NCBI GenBank assembly: GCA_013138865.1
Contig: WTBY01000005.1
Span: forward strand, 62,001-126,000
Origin: Helicobacteraceae bacterium
Lineage (GTDB): Bacteria; Campylobacterota; Campylobacteria; Campylobacterales; Sulfurimonadaceae
Reading direction: 5' to 3'
DNA length: 64,000 nucleotides
The translations under genes were made by a program, and so were the position numbers. The notes beneath the pieces are model-generated. The model was not told the DNA's origin. It made no database searches and worked only from the letters and a program-made list of their open reading frames with translations. Shown piece by piece: positions 34,721 through 40,790 of this stretch (position 1 is the first letter of the stretch; every line of letters begins with the position of its first letter).

Positions 34721-35972
34721 CTAGTTCTCCTTGAAAATCTCTTAATGTTACAGCTCTTAAAACCTGTAGCTGCTTTTTTGGTGACACTTGGTGCTCTTTC
34801 ATTAGTTTTGGAAGTTCTGTATCTCTATGAGCTTTCATCTTTATTATGCTATCACTTATAAACTCCAACTCTATTGAAAACTCTGTCGCAAGATTTACTA
34901 TGTCTTGTAAAGTAATTTGTGAAAGAGCTTTTCCATTAAGGGACAACTGATGTTCTCTAGTCTGTTTTACACCTTTAGCAAAAGTAACATCATAAGCAGG
35001 AGTAGTTCTCCACTTGAAGTCACTATCACACATAAAAGAGAAGTTACGAGCATGATCATCTTGGTTGACGAACATATAGTTAAATAGCATCTGTAAAAAA
35101 AGTTGCTTTAGACTAGAAGTAGCGTTTAGTTGTACAGCGACACGAAAAAGTTCTTCGTAACCTAAAGCTCTAGGGATATTGTAATCAATATGTAAAAGTC
35201 CAGCTAAAGAATGCACATGATACTTATGCCCTTTATCGATATCAAATCGCTTAGTCACAAAATGATGCTTGTTACAAGACTCCAAAAGATAAGAATCCAT
35301 CATATCTATACCTGATTTTCTTGCTAACAGATAGTAGATATATTCTAGTTTAGAATAGGTAGATTTATTTTCATCACCATCTTGTGTATCGTCATACTTG
35401 ACAATAGCCGGTATAAAACCTTTTGGTGGCTCTTTTGTTCTATCGCCAAGGTAAACTTCATTAGTCTTAATATTAATAGCGACGACAGCCTTACTTCTAG
35501 CACCACCGACAAAGGAGTGAGCAGAGACTAAAAATGTACTATGAATAGACTTAAGATCACCGCCTCCCTTTAATTTTTTAGCTTCTTCATATATATCTTT
35601 CAATGCAAGAGTTTTATCTACCGTTTCATCGTACTCATATGCTGGTCTAAACTCTAATGCTCCAAGTCCACGGTTACCTATAAAAAGTAGTTTTTCTATG
35701 ATTGTTGGTTTCTCACCACTACTGTTTTGCTCAAAAAACCTATCAAGGATCTCATTACCAAAATTACCAGGAAGAGAGTCACTTACAAACCCAGCTACTC
35801 TTTCTTGAAACACTAAAGAGCTTGTCTCTATATCTGTTATATTTTTTGCTATAGATAGTGGACTTGCAACAAATGCTGCAGAATTATATTGACGAAGATA
35901 AACTCGCTCATCTACTTGATAGATATCAGCAATATGTTTACCAAATAAGTATACGCTAACTTTCTTCTCCAA
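34713..35972 (-). CDS. hipA: HipA-family serine/threonine kinase toxin
   Basis: 419 residues. An N-terminal HipA_N domain (VYLFGKHIADIYQ, DSLPGNFGN), then the kinase core: GGARSKAVVAI (ATP loop), LEYIYYLLARKSGID, HHFVTKRFDI, catalytic loop NYMFVNQDDHARNFSF and metal-binding PAYDVTFA (DFD-like Asp). HipA kinases phosphorylate aminoacyl-tRNA synthetases and induce dormancy. All main catalytic residues look present. Upstream of hipB in one operon. Confidence 0.9.
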   Translation of the reverse strand: MEKKVSVYLFGKHIADIYQVDERVYLRQYNSAAFVASPLSIAKNITDIETSSLVFQERVAGFVSDSLPGNFGNEILDRFFEQNSSGEKPTIIEKLLFIGNRGLGALEFRPAYEYDETVDKTLALKDIYEEAKKLKGGGDLKSIHSTFLVSAHSFVGGARSKAVVAINIKTNEVYLGDRTKEPPKGFIPAIVKYDDTQDGDENKSTYSKLEYIYYLLARKSGIDMMDSYLLESCNKHHFVTKRFDIDKGHKYHVHSLAGLLHIDYNIPRALGYEELFRVAVQLNATSSLKQLFLQMLFNYMFVNQDDHARNFSFMCDSDFKWRTTPAYDVTFAKGVKQTREHQLSLNGKALSQITLQDIVNLATEFSIELEFISDSIIKMKAHRDTELPKLMKEHQVSPKKQLQVLRAVTLRDFQGELDG

Positions 35973-36098
35973 AATATCTCCTTAGTCATGTATATTTGTA
36001 ATTATACTACATATACTAGCATAACTACAAATATATCATAATTTTTTTTGTAACATAAAAGAGCAAAGTATATAAGAAGAATTGTACAACAAATTTAT

Positions 36099-36199
36099 AG
36101 ACTTATGGCGACATGCCAACTCTACTACAACAAGCTGTAAACTCATCTGCTTCATGTCCCTTTAAAATAGTGCCAAACTCTCGCCATAGTAGAGAGGAT
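36099..36199. repeat. 101-bp direct repeat, left copy, flanking MNT-HEPN pair 4
   Basis: Identical by eye to 37018-37118. The copies bracket exactly one MNT-HEPN pair (36217-36962) and the start of a second hydrolase fragment. Confidence 0.85.
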
Positions 36200-36213
36200 T
36201 ACGGTATAATTTA
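36099..36213 (+). pseudogene. Hydrolase gene fragment, left copy of the 101-bp direct repeat
   Basis: Encodes TYGDMPTLLQQAVNSS, then SCPFKIVPNSRHSRED and YGI, matching two separated parts of the hydrolase at 40791 (TYGNMPSIL near its start and APCPFEIVPNASHSGEDYGI near its middle). The intervening 210 or so codons are gone. Bases 36099-36199 recur exactly at 37018-37118. It supplies the TATAAT (36205-36210) just before the MNT gene of pair 4. Confidence 0.8.
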
Positions 36214-36216
36214 AAT

Positions 36217-36549
36217 ATGATAGATATAGAAAAGTTAAAACCATTGATTATAGAAAAGTTAAGACCATTAAATATAAAGCAAATAATTTTATTTGGTAGT
36301 TATGCATATGGTAAACCAAATGAAGATAGTGATGTTGATCTGTATGTAGTAACAAATGATGACTTTATACCACAAAACTTTAAAGAAAAAAACCAGCTTT
36401 ATTTAAAAGTTTCTAAACAGCTTAGGGATTTAAGAAAGTTTATTGCGATAGATTTGATTGTTCATTCAACAAAAATGAATCAATTATTTAAAGAAAATAA
36501 CAGTAGTTTTTATAGAAATGATATACAAAATGGAATAAAGTTAATATGA
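36217..36549 (+). CDS. mntA: MNT-type nucleotidyltransferase antitoxin (pair 4)
   Basis: 110 residues. LFGSYAYGKPNEDSDVDLYVV carries GS-x10-D-x-D, the classic MntA spacing, so this and the gene at 42190 form a second subgroup. The ATG comes six bases after TATAAT (36205-36210) with no Shine-Dalgarno, so the mRNA may be leaderless. Overlaps the HEPN gene by four bases. Confidence 0.85.
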   Translation: MIDIEKLKPLIIEKLRPLNIKQIILFGSYAYGKPNEDSDVDLYVVTNDDFIPQNFKEKNQLYLKVSKQLRDLRKFIAIDLIVHSTKMNQLFKENNSSFYRNDIQNGIKLI

Positions 36550-36962
36550 AAAAAGATATATCAAAAGAGTGGCTAAAAGCATCAGTAGATGATCTGAAAA
36601 TAATATCCAGAATTATAGATATGGAAGAGTTGTCACATATGATCGCTTTTCATTCTCAACAATCTATAGAAAAATCATTTAAGGCATTACTAGAATATCA
36701 AAATAAAAGAGTACCAAAGCAACATGACTTATTAAAACTACAAGAATTAATTAAGAGTGACTTAAATGTAAATAACGATGATTTGCTTGATACTCTAAAT
36801 GAACTCTATATTGATTCAAGATACCCTGGAGAGCTAGGCTTATTACCTTATGGTAAACCAACAATAGATGATGCAAATAAATTTTATACTTTTGCACAAG
36901 ATGTTATGAGTAAAGTTTGTAAAATATTAAATATAGATGAAAATGAGATAACAAATGACTAA
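36546..36962 (+). CDS. HEPN-domain protein (pair 4)
   Basis: 138 residues of the PF05168-type HEPN: EWLKASVDDL, AFHSQQSIEKSFKALLEYQ, RVPKQHDLLKL (R-x4-H), then SRYPGELGLLPYGKP. The active-site Arg-x4-His sits in the middle, unlike the R-x4-H-x-Y proteins of pairs 1-3. A possible RNase controlled by the MNT partner. The pair lies between 101-bp direct repeats. Confidence 0.82.
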   Translation: MKKDISKEWLKASVDDLKIISRIIDMEELSHMIAFHSQQSIEKSFKALLEYQNKRVPKQHDLLKLQELIKSDLNVNNDDLLDTLNELYIDSRYPGELGLLPYGKPTIDDANKFYTFAQDVMSKVCKILNIDENEITND

Positions 36963-36974
36963 ATTAAAAAACCA

Positions 36975-37154
36975 ATGAAACTAGTTTTTATTCATGGTTG
37001 GAGTGTTATGTCTATTGAGACTTATGGCGACATGCCAACTCTACTACAACAAGCTGTAAACTCATCTGCTTCATGTCCCTTTAAAATAGTGCCAAACTCT
37101 CGCCATAGTAGAGAGGATAAAATAGATTCAAAAATAAATGTCAAAAAAAAGTAG
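36975..37154 (+). pseudogene. Internally deleted alpha/beta-hydrolase gene, 5' end kept
   Basis: Starts with MKLVFIHGWSVMSIETYGDM, as the intact gene at 40791 does (MKLVFIHGWSVTSTATYGNM), including the upstream AAAAACCA before the ATG. It jumps after about 32 codons to CPFKIVPNSRHSRED and ends with an unrelated tail at 37154. The part 37018-37118 is the right copy of the direct repeat. Confidence 0.85.
37018..37118. repeat. 101-bp direct repeat, right copy
   Basis: Identical by eye to 36099-36199; see there. Here it is in its native context behind the hydrolase start. Confidence 0.85.
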
Positions 37155-37216
37155 CACTATTCACTGGAATCAGAGGACAAGATGGTGGATATCAAACTAT
37201 GAGTTAGTTTGAATAA
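37138..37216 (+). pseudogene. Internally deleted gmd remnant: first and last codons only
   Basis: Reads ATG-TCA and an A-run, then GTAGCACTATTCACTGGAAT (VALFTGI, like VALITGI of gmd), RGQDG, and jumps to GGYQTMS and FE, the exact end of gmd ([10 protein letters not shown]). About 340 central codons are missing. The A-run has two extra A, shifting the frame, and the Tyr of MSYFE is a stop. The junction is at a shared GG. It stands right after the hydrolase remnant of the same type. Confidence 0.85.
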
Positions 37217-37222
37217 AAAGGA

Positions 37223-37408
37223 TTATGCTACTAAAAATTTAAAATAGGCACTTACAATAGCAGTAGTTACAGCAACAGCTAAAAGAACATTTTTCTGACT
37301 ACTATGTCTCATATCAGAAACCATTTTTTCAATTTCTAATGGCATCTTAAATATATCTGCTTTAAGTTTCTCAACTTTTAATATTTCTTTTTCATCTACT
37401 AATGTCAT
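37223..37408 (-). CDS. Small coiled-coil protein with C-terminal membrane anchor (paralogue B)
   Basis: 61 residues: DEKEILKVEKLK helix, then a C-terminal hydrophobic segment VLLAVAVTTAIVSAYFK. Homologue of 19850-20041, same strand and same AAAGGATTTTT leader. It follows the gmd remnant tail-to-tail. Unknown function. Confidence 0.6.
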   Translation of the reverse strand: MTLVDEKEILKVEKLKADIFKMPLEIEKMVSDMRHSSQKNVLLAVAVTTAIVSAYFKFLVA

Positions 37409-37515
37409 TTTAAAAATCCTTTAAAATTTATTTCTTTAGTTTAGCATAACTTTGAAACTTTTTGTATTTTTTATGTCGCTTATTATACTTAACTTTCATA
37501 CCTAGTTTTTTTTTA

Positions 37516-37592
37516 AAAACTTAAACTCTTATGTATAGGGGTTTAGTTGCAAAAAACCCAACTCCTAGAGAAATTTTTACTGCTTTATTGCT
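37516..37592. repeat. 77-bp direct repeat, left copy, flanking the PemK pair
   Basis: About 88 percent identical by eye to 38257-38333, equal length. It contains AGTTG and CAACT arms that can form a hairpin around CAAAAAACC. The two copies bracket the PemK-type TA pair. Confidence 0.75.
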
Positions 37593-37625
37593 CTATAACT
37601 TATTATGATGAGATGAGTACTATGG

Positions 37626-37631
37626 TATAAT
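37626..37631 (+). promoter_or_regulatory. Extended -10 (TGG-TATAAT) before the PemK pair
   Basis: Part of TACTATGGTATAATTCAAA, followed by AATAGATCTAAAACTATA. The same block occurs before the hydrolase at 40739-40744, and its core is also inside hydrolase coding sequence. Likely promoter of the pair at 37690. Confidence 0.55.
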
Positions 37632-37689
37632 TCAAACCTCAAATAGATCTAAAACTATAAAGTTACTTTGAGTAAAAAGGATTAAAATT

Positions 37690-37914
37690 ATGCATGCTTT
37701 AAAATTAAATATACATGATAATGTTTTTGACAAAATAATATATTTTTTAAAAAACTTACCAAAAGATGAAGTTTCTATAGTCGAGGACAAAATTTTAAAT
37801 GAGTCACAAGTGCAACTTATTGAAGAAAATTCAGAGGAACAACTATTTTCAAATCATACGGCAAACCTTGTTGAAGAGTGGAAAGATATTAGCGAAGATG
37901 ATGTATGGAAATAA
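37690..37914 (+). CDS. Antitoxin partner of PemK/MazF-type toxin
   Basis: 74 acidic residues with no DNA-binding motif that I can name; ends in NLVEEWKDISEDDVWK, a toxin-binding type tail. RBS AAAGGA. It overlaps the toxin gene by 10 bases, the normal antitoxin-first arrangement of MazEF/PemIK operons. Identified by position more than by sequence. Confidence 0.7.
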   Translation: MHALKLNIHDNVFDKIIYFLKNLPKDEVSIVEDKILNESQVQLIEENSEEQLFSNHTANLVEEWKDISEDDVWK

Positions 37915-38249
37915 AACACTTAGATATAGTTTTATGTGAATTTTATTTCAGTGATCTTAAGAAATCTAAAAAAAGACCTGTTTTGGTATTTAAAGATAAT
38001 TTACCACACGATGATTTTGTTGCTATTGCAATAAGTAGTAAAATTGATAAAATGCATGACGATGAATTATTGATAGATAATACAAACCTTGTAACCGGAA
38101 GTATTCCAAAGGTATCAAAACTTATGATTAGAAAAACATTTATAGTTTCTAAACAAGCAGTATTAAAAAAATATGGAACACTAAATAAAAAGTCATATTT
38201 AAAATATCACAATACTTTTTGTAAATATTTTGGATGCAACAGTGAGTAA
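37905..38249 (+). CDS. PemK/MazF-family endoribonuclease toxin
   Basis: 114 residues: IKHLDIVLCEFYFSDLKKSKKRPVLVF is the family start (LxxFxFxDLxxxKxRPxLV), then VAIAISSK and SIPKVSKLMIRKTF. Known members cut mRNA at short motifs. The domain fused to CysN (30148) is a more distant family member. The pair is flanked by 77-bp repeats. Confidence 0.85.
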   Translation: MEIKHLDIVLCEFYFSDLKKSKKRPVLVFKDNLPHDDFVAIAISSKIDKMHDDELLIDNTNLVTGSIPKVSKLMIRKTFIVSKQAVLKKYGTLNKKSYLKYHNTFCKYFGCNSE

Positions 38250-38256
38250 AACCTAG

Positions 38257-38333
38257 AAAACTTAAACTCTTATTTATAGGGCTTTAGTTACAAAAAACCC
38301 AACTACAAGAGAAGTTTTTATAGCTTTTTTGCT
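38257..38333. repeat. 77-bp direct repeat, right copy
   Basis: Same length as 37516-37592 with about nine mismatches. Directly followed by a broken MNT gene piece. Confidence 0.75.
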
Positions 38334-38378
38334 TATGGAACACCAAACGAAGATAGTGATATTGATCTATTTTCATAA
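38325..38378 (+). pseudogene. MNT gene remnant
   Basis: Encodes AYGTPNEDSDIDLFS and a stop, equal to the catalytic part of the MNT protein at 42190 (AYGTPNEDSDIDLFLL). Upstream and downstream parts are lost. It shows that a further MNT-HEPN copy once lay here. The rest of 38379-38422 holds nothing I recognise. Confidence 0.75.
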
Positions 38379-38422
38379 ATGAAGTCTTCTCCGTATGTGA
38401 TTTAATACAGCTGAAGCTCACC

Positions 38423-38521
38423 TTAATTTTTTTTCGTTTCCATATCAAAATTAACTAACGTATATACTATATAAATCATAGTTGCAAAACCGATAGAAAG
38501 ACCTATTACTAAAGCGTTCAT
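38423..38521 (-). CDS. Tiny single-helix membrane peptide (pair partner)
   Basis: 32 codons: hydrophobic ALVIGLSIGFATMIYIVYTLV and a charged tail METKKN. Its ATG overlaps the stop of the upstream small gene by one base. Same design as 39963-40064. Confidence 0.5.
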   Translation of the reverse strand: MNALVIGLSIGFATMIYIVYTLVNFDMETKKN

Positions 38522-38751
38522 TATACTATCTCCTCTAATTCAACAATTTTCTTAAGTACATATTTAAATAGTATAATAATAACTATCGAAGATACACTTA
38601 TCCCTATTATAACTAATATTGAATTAAAACTAAAAGTTGAATTTTTAAATAACCATGCTATTAAAGATGAATCAATAGCAACTAGCATAATAAAAATTGC
38701 TTTTAAAAATCCAATATATTCTTTTGCCCTATCTAGTTTAGCCATTTTCAA
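38521..38751 (-). CDS. Small two-helix membrane protein (homologue of 39713-39961)
   Basis: 76 residues with two hydrophobic segments. LKAIFIMLVAIDSSLIAWLF matches LKVVFGMLFATDISLIAYLF in the protein at 39713, and both end KxxxLEE. Paired with a downstream tiny gene. A helix containing a conserved Asp (AIDS/ATDI) in the membrane is a feature to note. Function unknown. Confidence 0.6.
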   Translation of the reverse strand: MKMAKLDRAKEYIGFLKAIFIMLVAIDSSLIAWLFKNSTFSFNSILVIIGISVSSIVIIILFKYVLKKIVELEEIV

Positions 38752-38757
38752 TCCTAA

Positions 38758-39012
38758 TTTGAAACATTAGAAAGTCAATTGATTAAATTAAGAGATGAAC
38801 TTGTATTAGTGGATAAAGACATAGCTGAACTATTTGGTGTTGAAACAAGAGATGTAAATAAAGCAGTAAAAAATAATCCTTCAAATTTCCTAAAGAGTAT
38901 TTGTTTGAGACAACTAAAGAAGAGTTTGAAGTTCTGCGGGGGAAATTTTTCACCGCAAAATTTGCCAAAACAAGAACCTTACCAAAAGCTTTTACAGAAA
39001 AATGCTGATGTT
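38758..39012 (+). pseudogene. ORF6N-domain gene remnant, frameshifted and truncated at both ends
   Basis: From 38758 the frame reads FETLESQLIKLRDELVLVDK, DIAELFGVETRDVNKAVKNN like the intact gene at 40065. No start codon is available upstream. At about 38890 a missing T shifts the frame; the correct continuation, EYLFETTKEEFEVLRGKFF and FAKTRTLPKAFTEK, is in another frame and stops at 39012. ORF6N is a phage-type DNA-binding domain. Confidence 0.75.
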
Positions 39013-39101
39013 ATAATAATCAATAGATTTGAAAACATACAAGAAAATAAAATCTAAAGGCTAAATTAGGCTATAATGTACCCATTATAAAAGAGGAAAT
39101 A

Positions 39102-39503
39102 ATGAATAAAACAAAAGTAGATGATTTTTTAATAGAGATGATAACCCCAAAAGTAAAAGAGATAGAAGAGAAATTTGGAAACAATCAAGCTCTATCTCAA
39201 GATGATATAAATACACTACTCCTAAAATCTCAATACAACCACATAAACCACCTAGATCAAAAACTGGATGAAGTAACAGCAGATGTTAGCAGCCTAAAAA
39301 CAGATTTTAAATTGTTAGAAACAACAGTAAATAAACGATTTGAAGTATTCGAACAAAGATTCGAAACATTCGAACAAAGATTCGAAACATTCGAGCAAAA
39401 AATAGATGCAACAATTCAAAAAGCTCTAAATAAAAACATGATGTTACTTATAGGTGCAGTAGGATTATTTGTTACAATATCTAAAATAATAGATAAATTC
39501 TAA
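39102..39503 (+). CDS. Coiled-coil protein with FEQRFET heptad repeats and C-terminal membrane anchor
   Basis: 133 residues. A helical N-terminal half, a coiled coil with SLKTDFKLLETTVNKRFEVF and tandem FEQRFET heptads (21-base DNA repeats at about 39347-39395), then a C-terminal helix (NMMLLIGAVGLFVTISKII). Same plan as the protein at 26377. The DNA repeats could vary in number by slippage. RBS AGAGGAAA. Function unknown. Confidence 0.65.
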   Translation: MNKTKVDDFLIEMITPKVKEIEEKFGNNQALSQDDINTLLLKSQYNHINHLDQKLDEVTADVSSLKTDFKLLETTVNKRFEVFEQRFETFEQRFETFEQKIDATIQKALNKNMMLLIGAVGLFVTISKIIDKF

Positions 39504-39553
39504 ACATACAAATAAACACCAACTATTACTCTTAACTGTATGCTTATTTTTTT
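39502..39553 (+). terminator. Possible terminator
   Basis: AAACATACA (39502-39510) pairs with TGTATGCTT (39537-39545) apart from one mismatch, followed by ATTTTTTT. The loop is long (26 bases), so the call is weak. The rest of the gap to 39712 shows nothing I recognise. Confidence 0.35.
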
Positions 39554-39712
39554 AAAAAAAATACTCCATGCGCTTTTCTTTAGGTGCACCAAGTGATGTC
39601 AAAAGAGCTTAAACCTTAAACCCCAAGAAACAGACACATAGTCTCAAAAATCCCAAGTAAAACAAAATAAAGATTTCTAAATTTAACTCTAAAACTTAAG
39701 CCAATTCAGAAA

Positions 39713-39961
39713 ATGAAAAGTATCTTTCCCCTATACTTTACAGACGATGGCATAAAAGAACAAATTGGATGGCTAAAAGTTGTATTTGGCATGTTGTTTG
39801 CAACAGATATCTCTTTGATTGCTTATTTATTTACTAAGATATCAACATTATCTATGCTACAAATCATTATTGTCTTATTGGGCTTAACATTAGTTACTAG
39901 TGCTATAATATATGTAAATAAAAAAGCTATGAATAAAATTGATAGTTTGGAGGAGTTGTGA
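39713..39961 (+). CDS. Small two-helix membrane protein (homologue of 38521-38751)
   Basis: 82 residues: a short polar start, WLKVVFGMLFATDISLIAYLFTKI, then MLQIIIVLLGLTLVTSAIIYV and a charged end (KIDSLEEL). It matches the minus-strand protein at 38521. It leads a three-gene run with a 33-codon gene and an ORF6N gene, each starting within one or two bases of the previous stop. Confidence 0.62.
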   Translation: MKSIFPLYFTDDGIKEQIGWLKVVFGMLFATDISLIAYLFTKISTLSMLQIIIVLLGLTLVTSAIIYVNKKAMNKIDSLEEL

Positions 39962-39962
39962 T

Positions 39963-40064
39963 ATGGAATCATTAGTATTAATAATTGGATTTATAATTGT
40001 ATTTGGCGGTATAGGTTATGTTGTATTGGATAGTGTCAATCATTTTAATACAAAGACACATTAA
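39963..40064 (+). CDS. Tiny single-helix membrane peptide (pair partner)
   Basis: 33 codons: MESLVLIIGFIIVFGGIGYV then a polar tail ending NTKTH. It starts one base after the preceding stop and ends directly before the ORF6N start at 40065. The tail ends in His like two of the other partners. Confidence 0.52.
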   Translation: MESLVLIIGFIIVFGGIGYVVLDSVNHFNTKTH

Positions 40065-40637
40065 ATGACAATAGTTAAATTTGAAACTCTAGAAAGTAAA
40101 CTTATTGAATATAAAAACAATGTGGTATTAGTAGATAGCGATGTAGCACAGCTATATGGTGTAGATACAAGAGATATTAACAAAGCAGTTAAAAATAATC
40201 CTGATAAGTTTCCAGACGGCTATATTATAGAGCTAACAAAAGAAGAAAAAAAAGAACTGGTGGAAAAATTCCACCGGTTTGACAAACTCAAGCACTCAAC
40301 GGTTTCTCCTAAAGTTTTCACCGAAAAAGGCTTGTATATGTTAGCTACAATAATTAAAAGTAAAATAGCAACAGATACAACGATACAAATAGTGGAAACA
40401 TTTGCAAAAATAAAAGTGCTTTCACGAAATATTAATAGCATCATGAAAACAACAGATGAAAATATGCAAAAAGAACTAGCCAAAAAATCTAATAAAATTT
40501 TAGAAGAGATTATAGAGATAGAACCTGACATATTAGAAGATGATGAAGATGGAGAAATAGTGGAAACTACAACAAAGTTTGAGTTTAATCTAGGATTTGC
40601 CAAAGTTAGTAAAAGCATAAAAAAGATTAAAAAATAA
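40065..40637 (+). CDS. ORF6N-domain DNA-binding protein
   Basis: 190 residues. The ORF6N domain spans about 5-100: NNVVLVDSDVAQLYGVDTRD, INKAVKNNPDKFPDGYI, LTKEEKKELV and the C-terminal end VFTEKGLYMLATIIKS. A helical, acidic linker and basic tail follow. Such proteins are phage anti-repressor or regulator types, often in accessory islands. A decayed second copy lies 1.3 kb upstream; each copy sits beside a small two-helix membrane gene. Confidence 0.82.
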   Translation: MTIVKFETLESKLIEYKNNVVLVDSDVAQLYGVDTRDINKAVKNNPDKFPDGYIIELTKEEKKELVEKFHRFDKLKHSTVSPKVFTEKGLYMLATIIKSKIATDTTIQIVETFAKIKVLSRNINSIMKTTDENMQKELAKKSNKILEEIIEIEPDILEDDEDGEIVETTTKFEFNLGFAKVSKSIKKIKK

Positions 40638-40665
40638 TATCACAAAATTTACATATTCATAAGTA

Positions 40666-40689
40666 AAAAGCATCTTTTCCTATGCTTTT
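40666..40689. terminator. Hairpin after the ORF6N gene
   Basis: AAAAGCAT and ATGCTTTT arms (8 bp) with an 8-base loop; the 3' arm ends in T4 but no longer run follows. A weak bidirectional-type terminator at best. Confidence 0.35.
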
Positions 40690-40738
40690 ATATAACAACA
40701 AAAGGTACTAGCCACAGTGAGTGGACTGAGGACTATGG

Positions 40739-40744
40739 TATAAT
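40739..40744 (+). promoter_or_regulatory. Extended -10 (TGG-TATAAT) before the hydrolase
   Basis: Lies in GAGGACTATGGTATAATTCA, 47 bases before the ATG. The same words are found in the coding sequence of this hydrolase (TATAAT at 41549) and before the PemK pair (37626). Confidence 0.55.
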
Positions 40745-40790
40745 TCAAGGCATAAAATAGATCTAAAACTATGAGGAAATTAAAAAACCA

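Noticed and set aside
38779-39057. A 92-codon gene
   Set aside because: Its second half is out of frame with respect to the ORF6N family; the correct continuation is in another frame, so it is a pseudogene.
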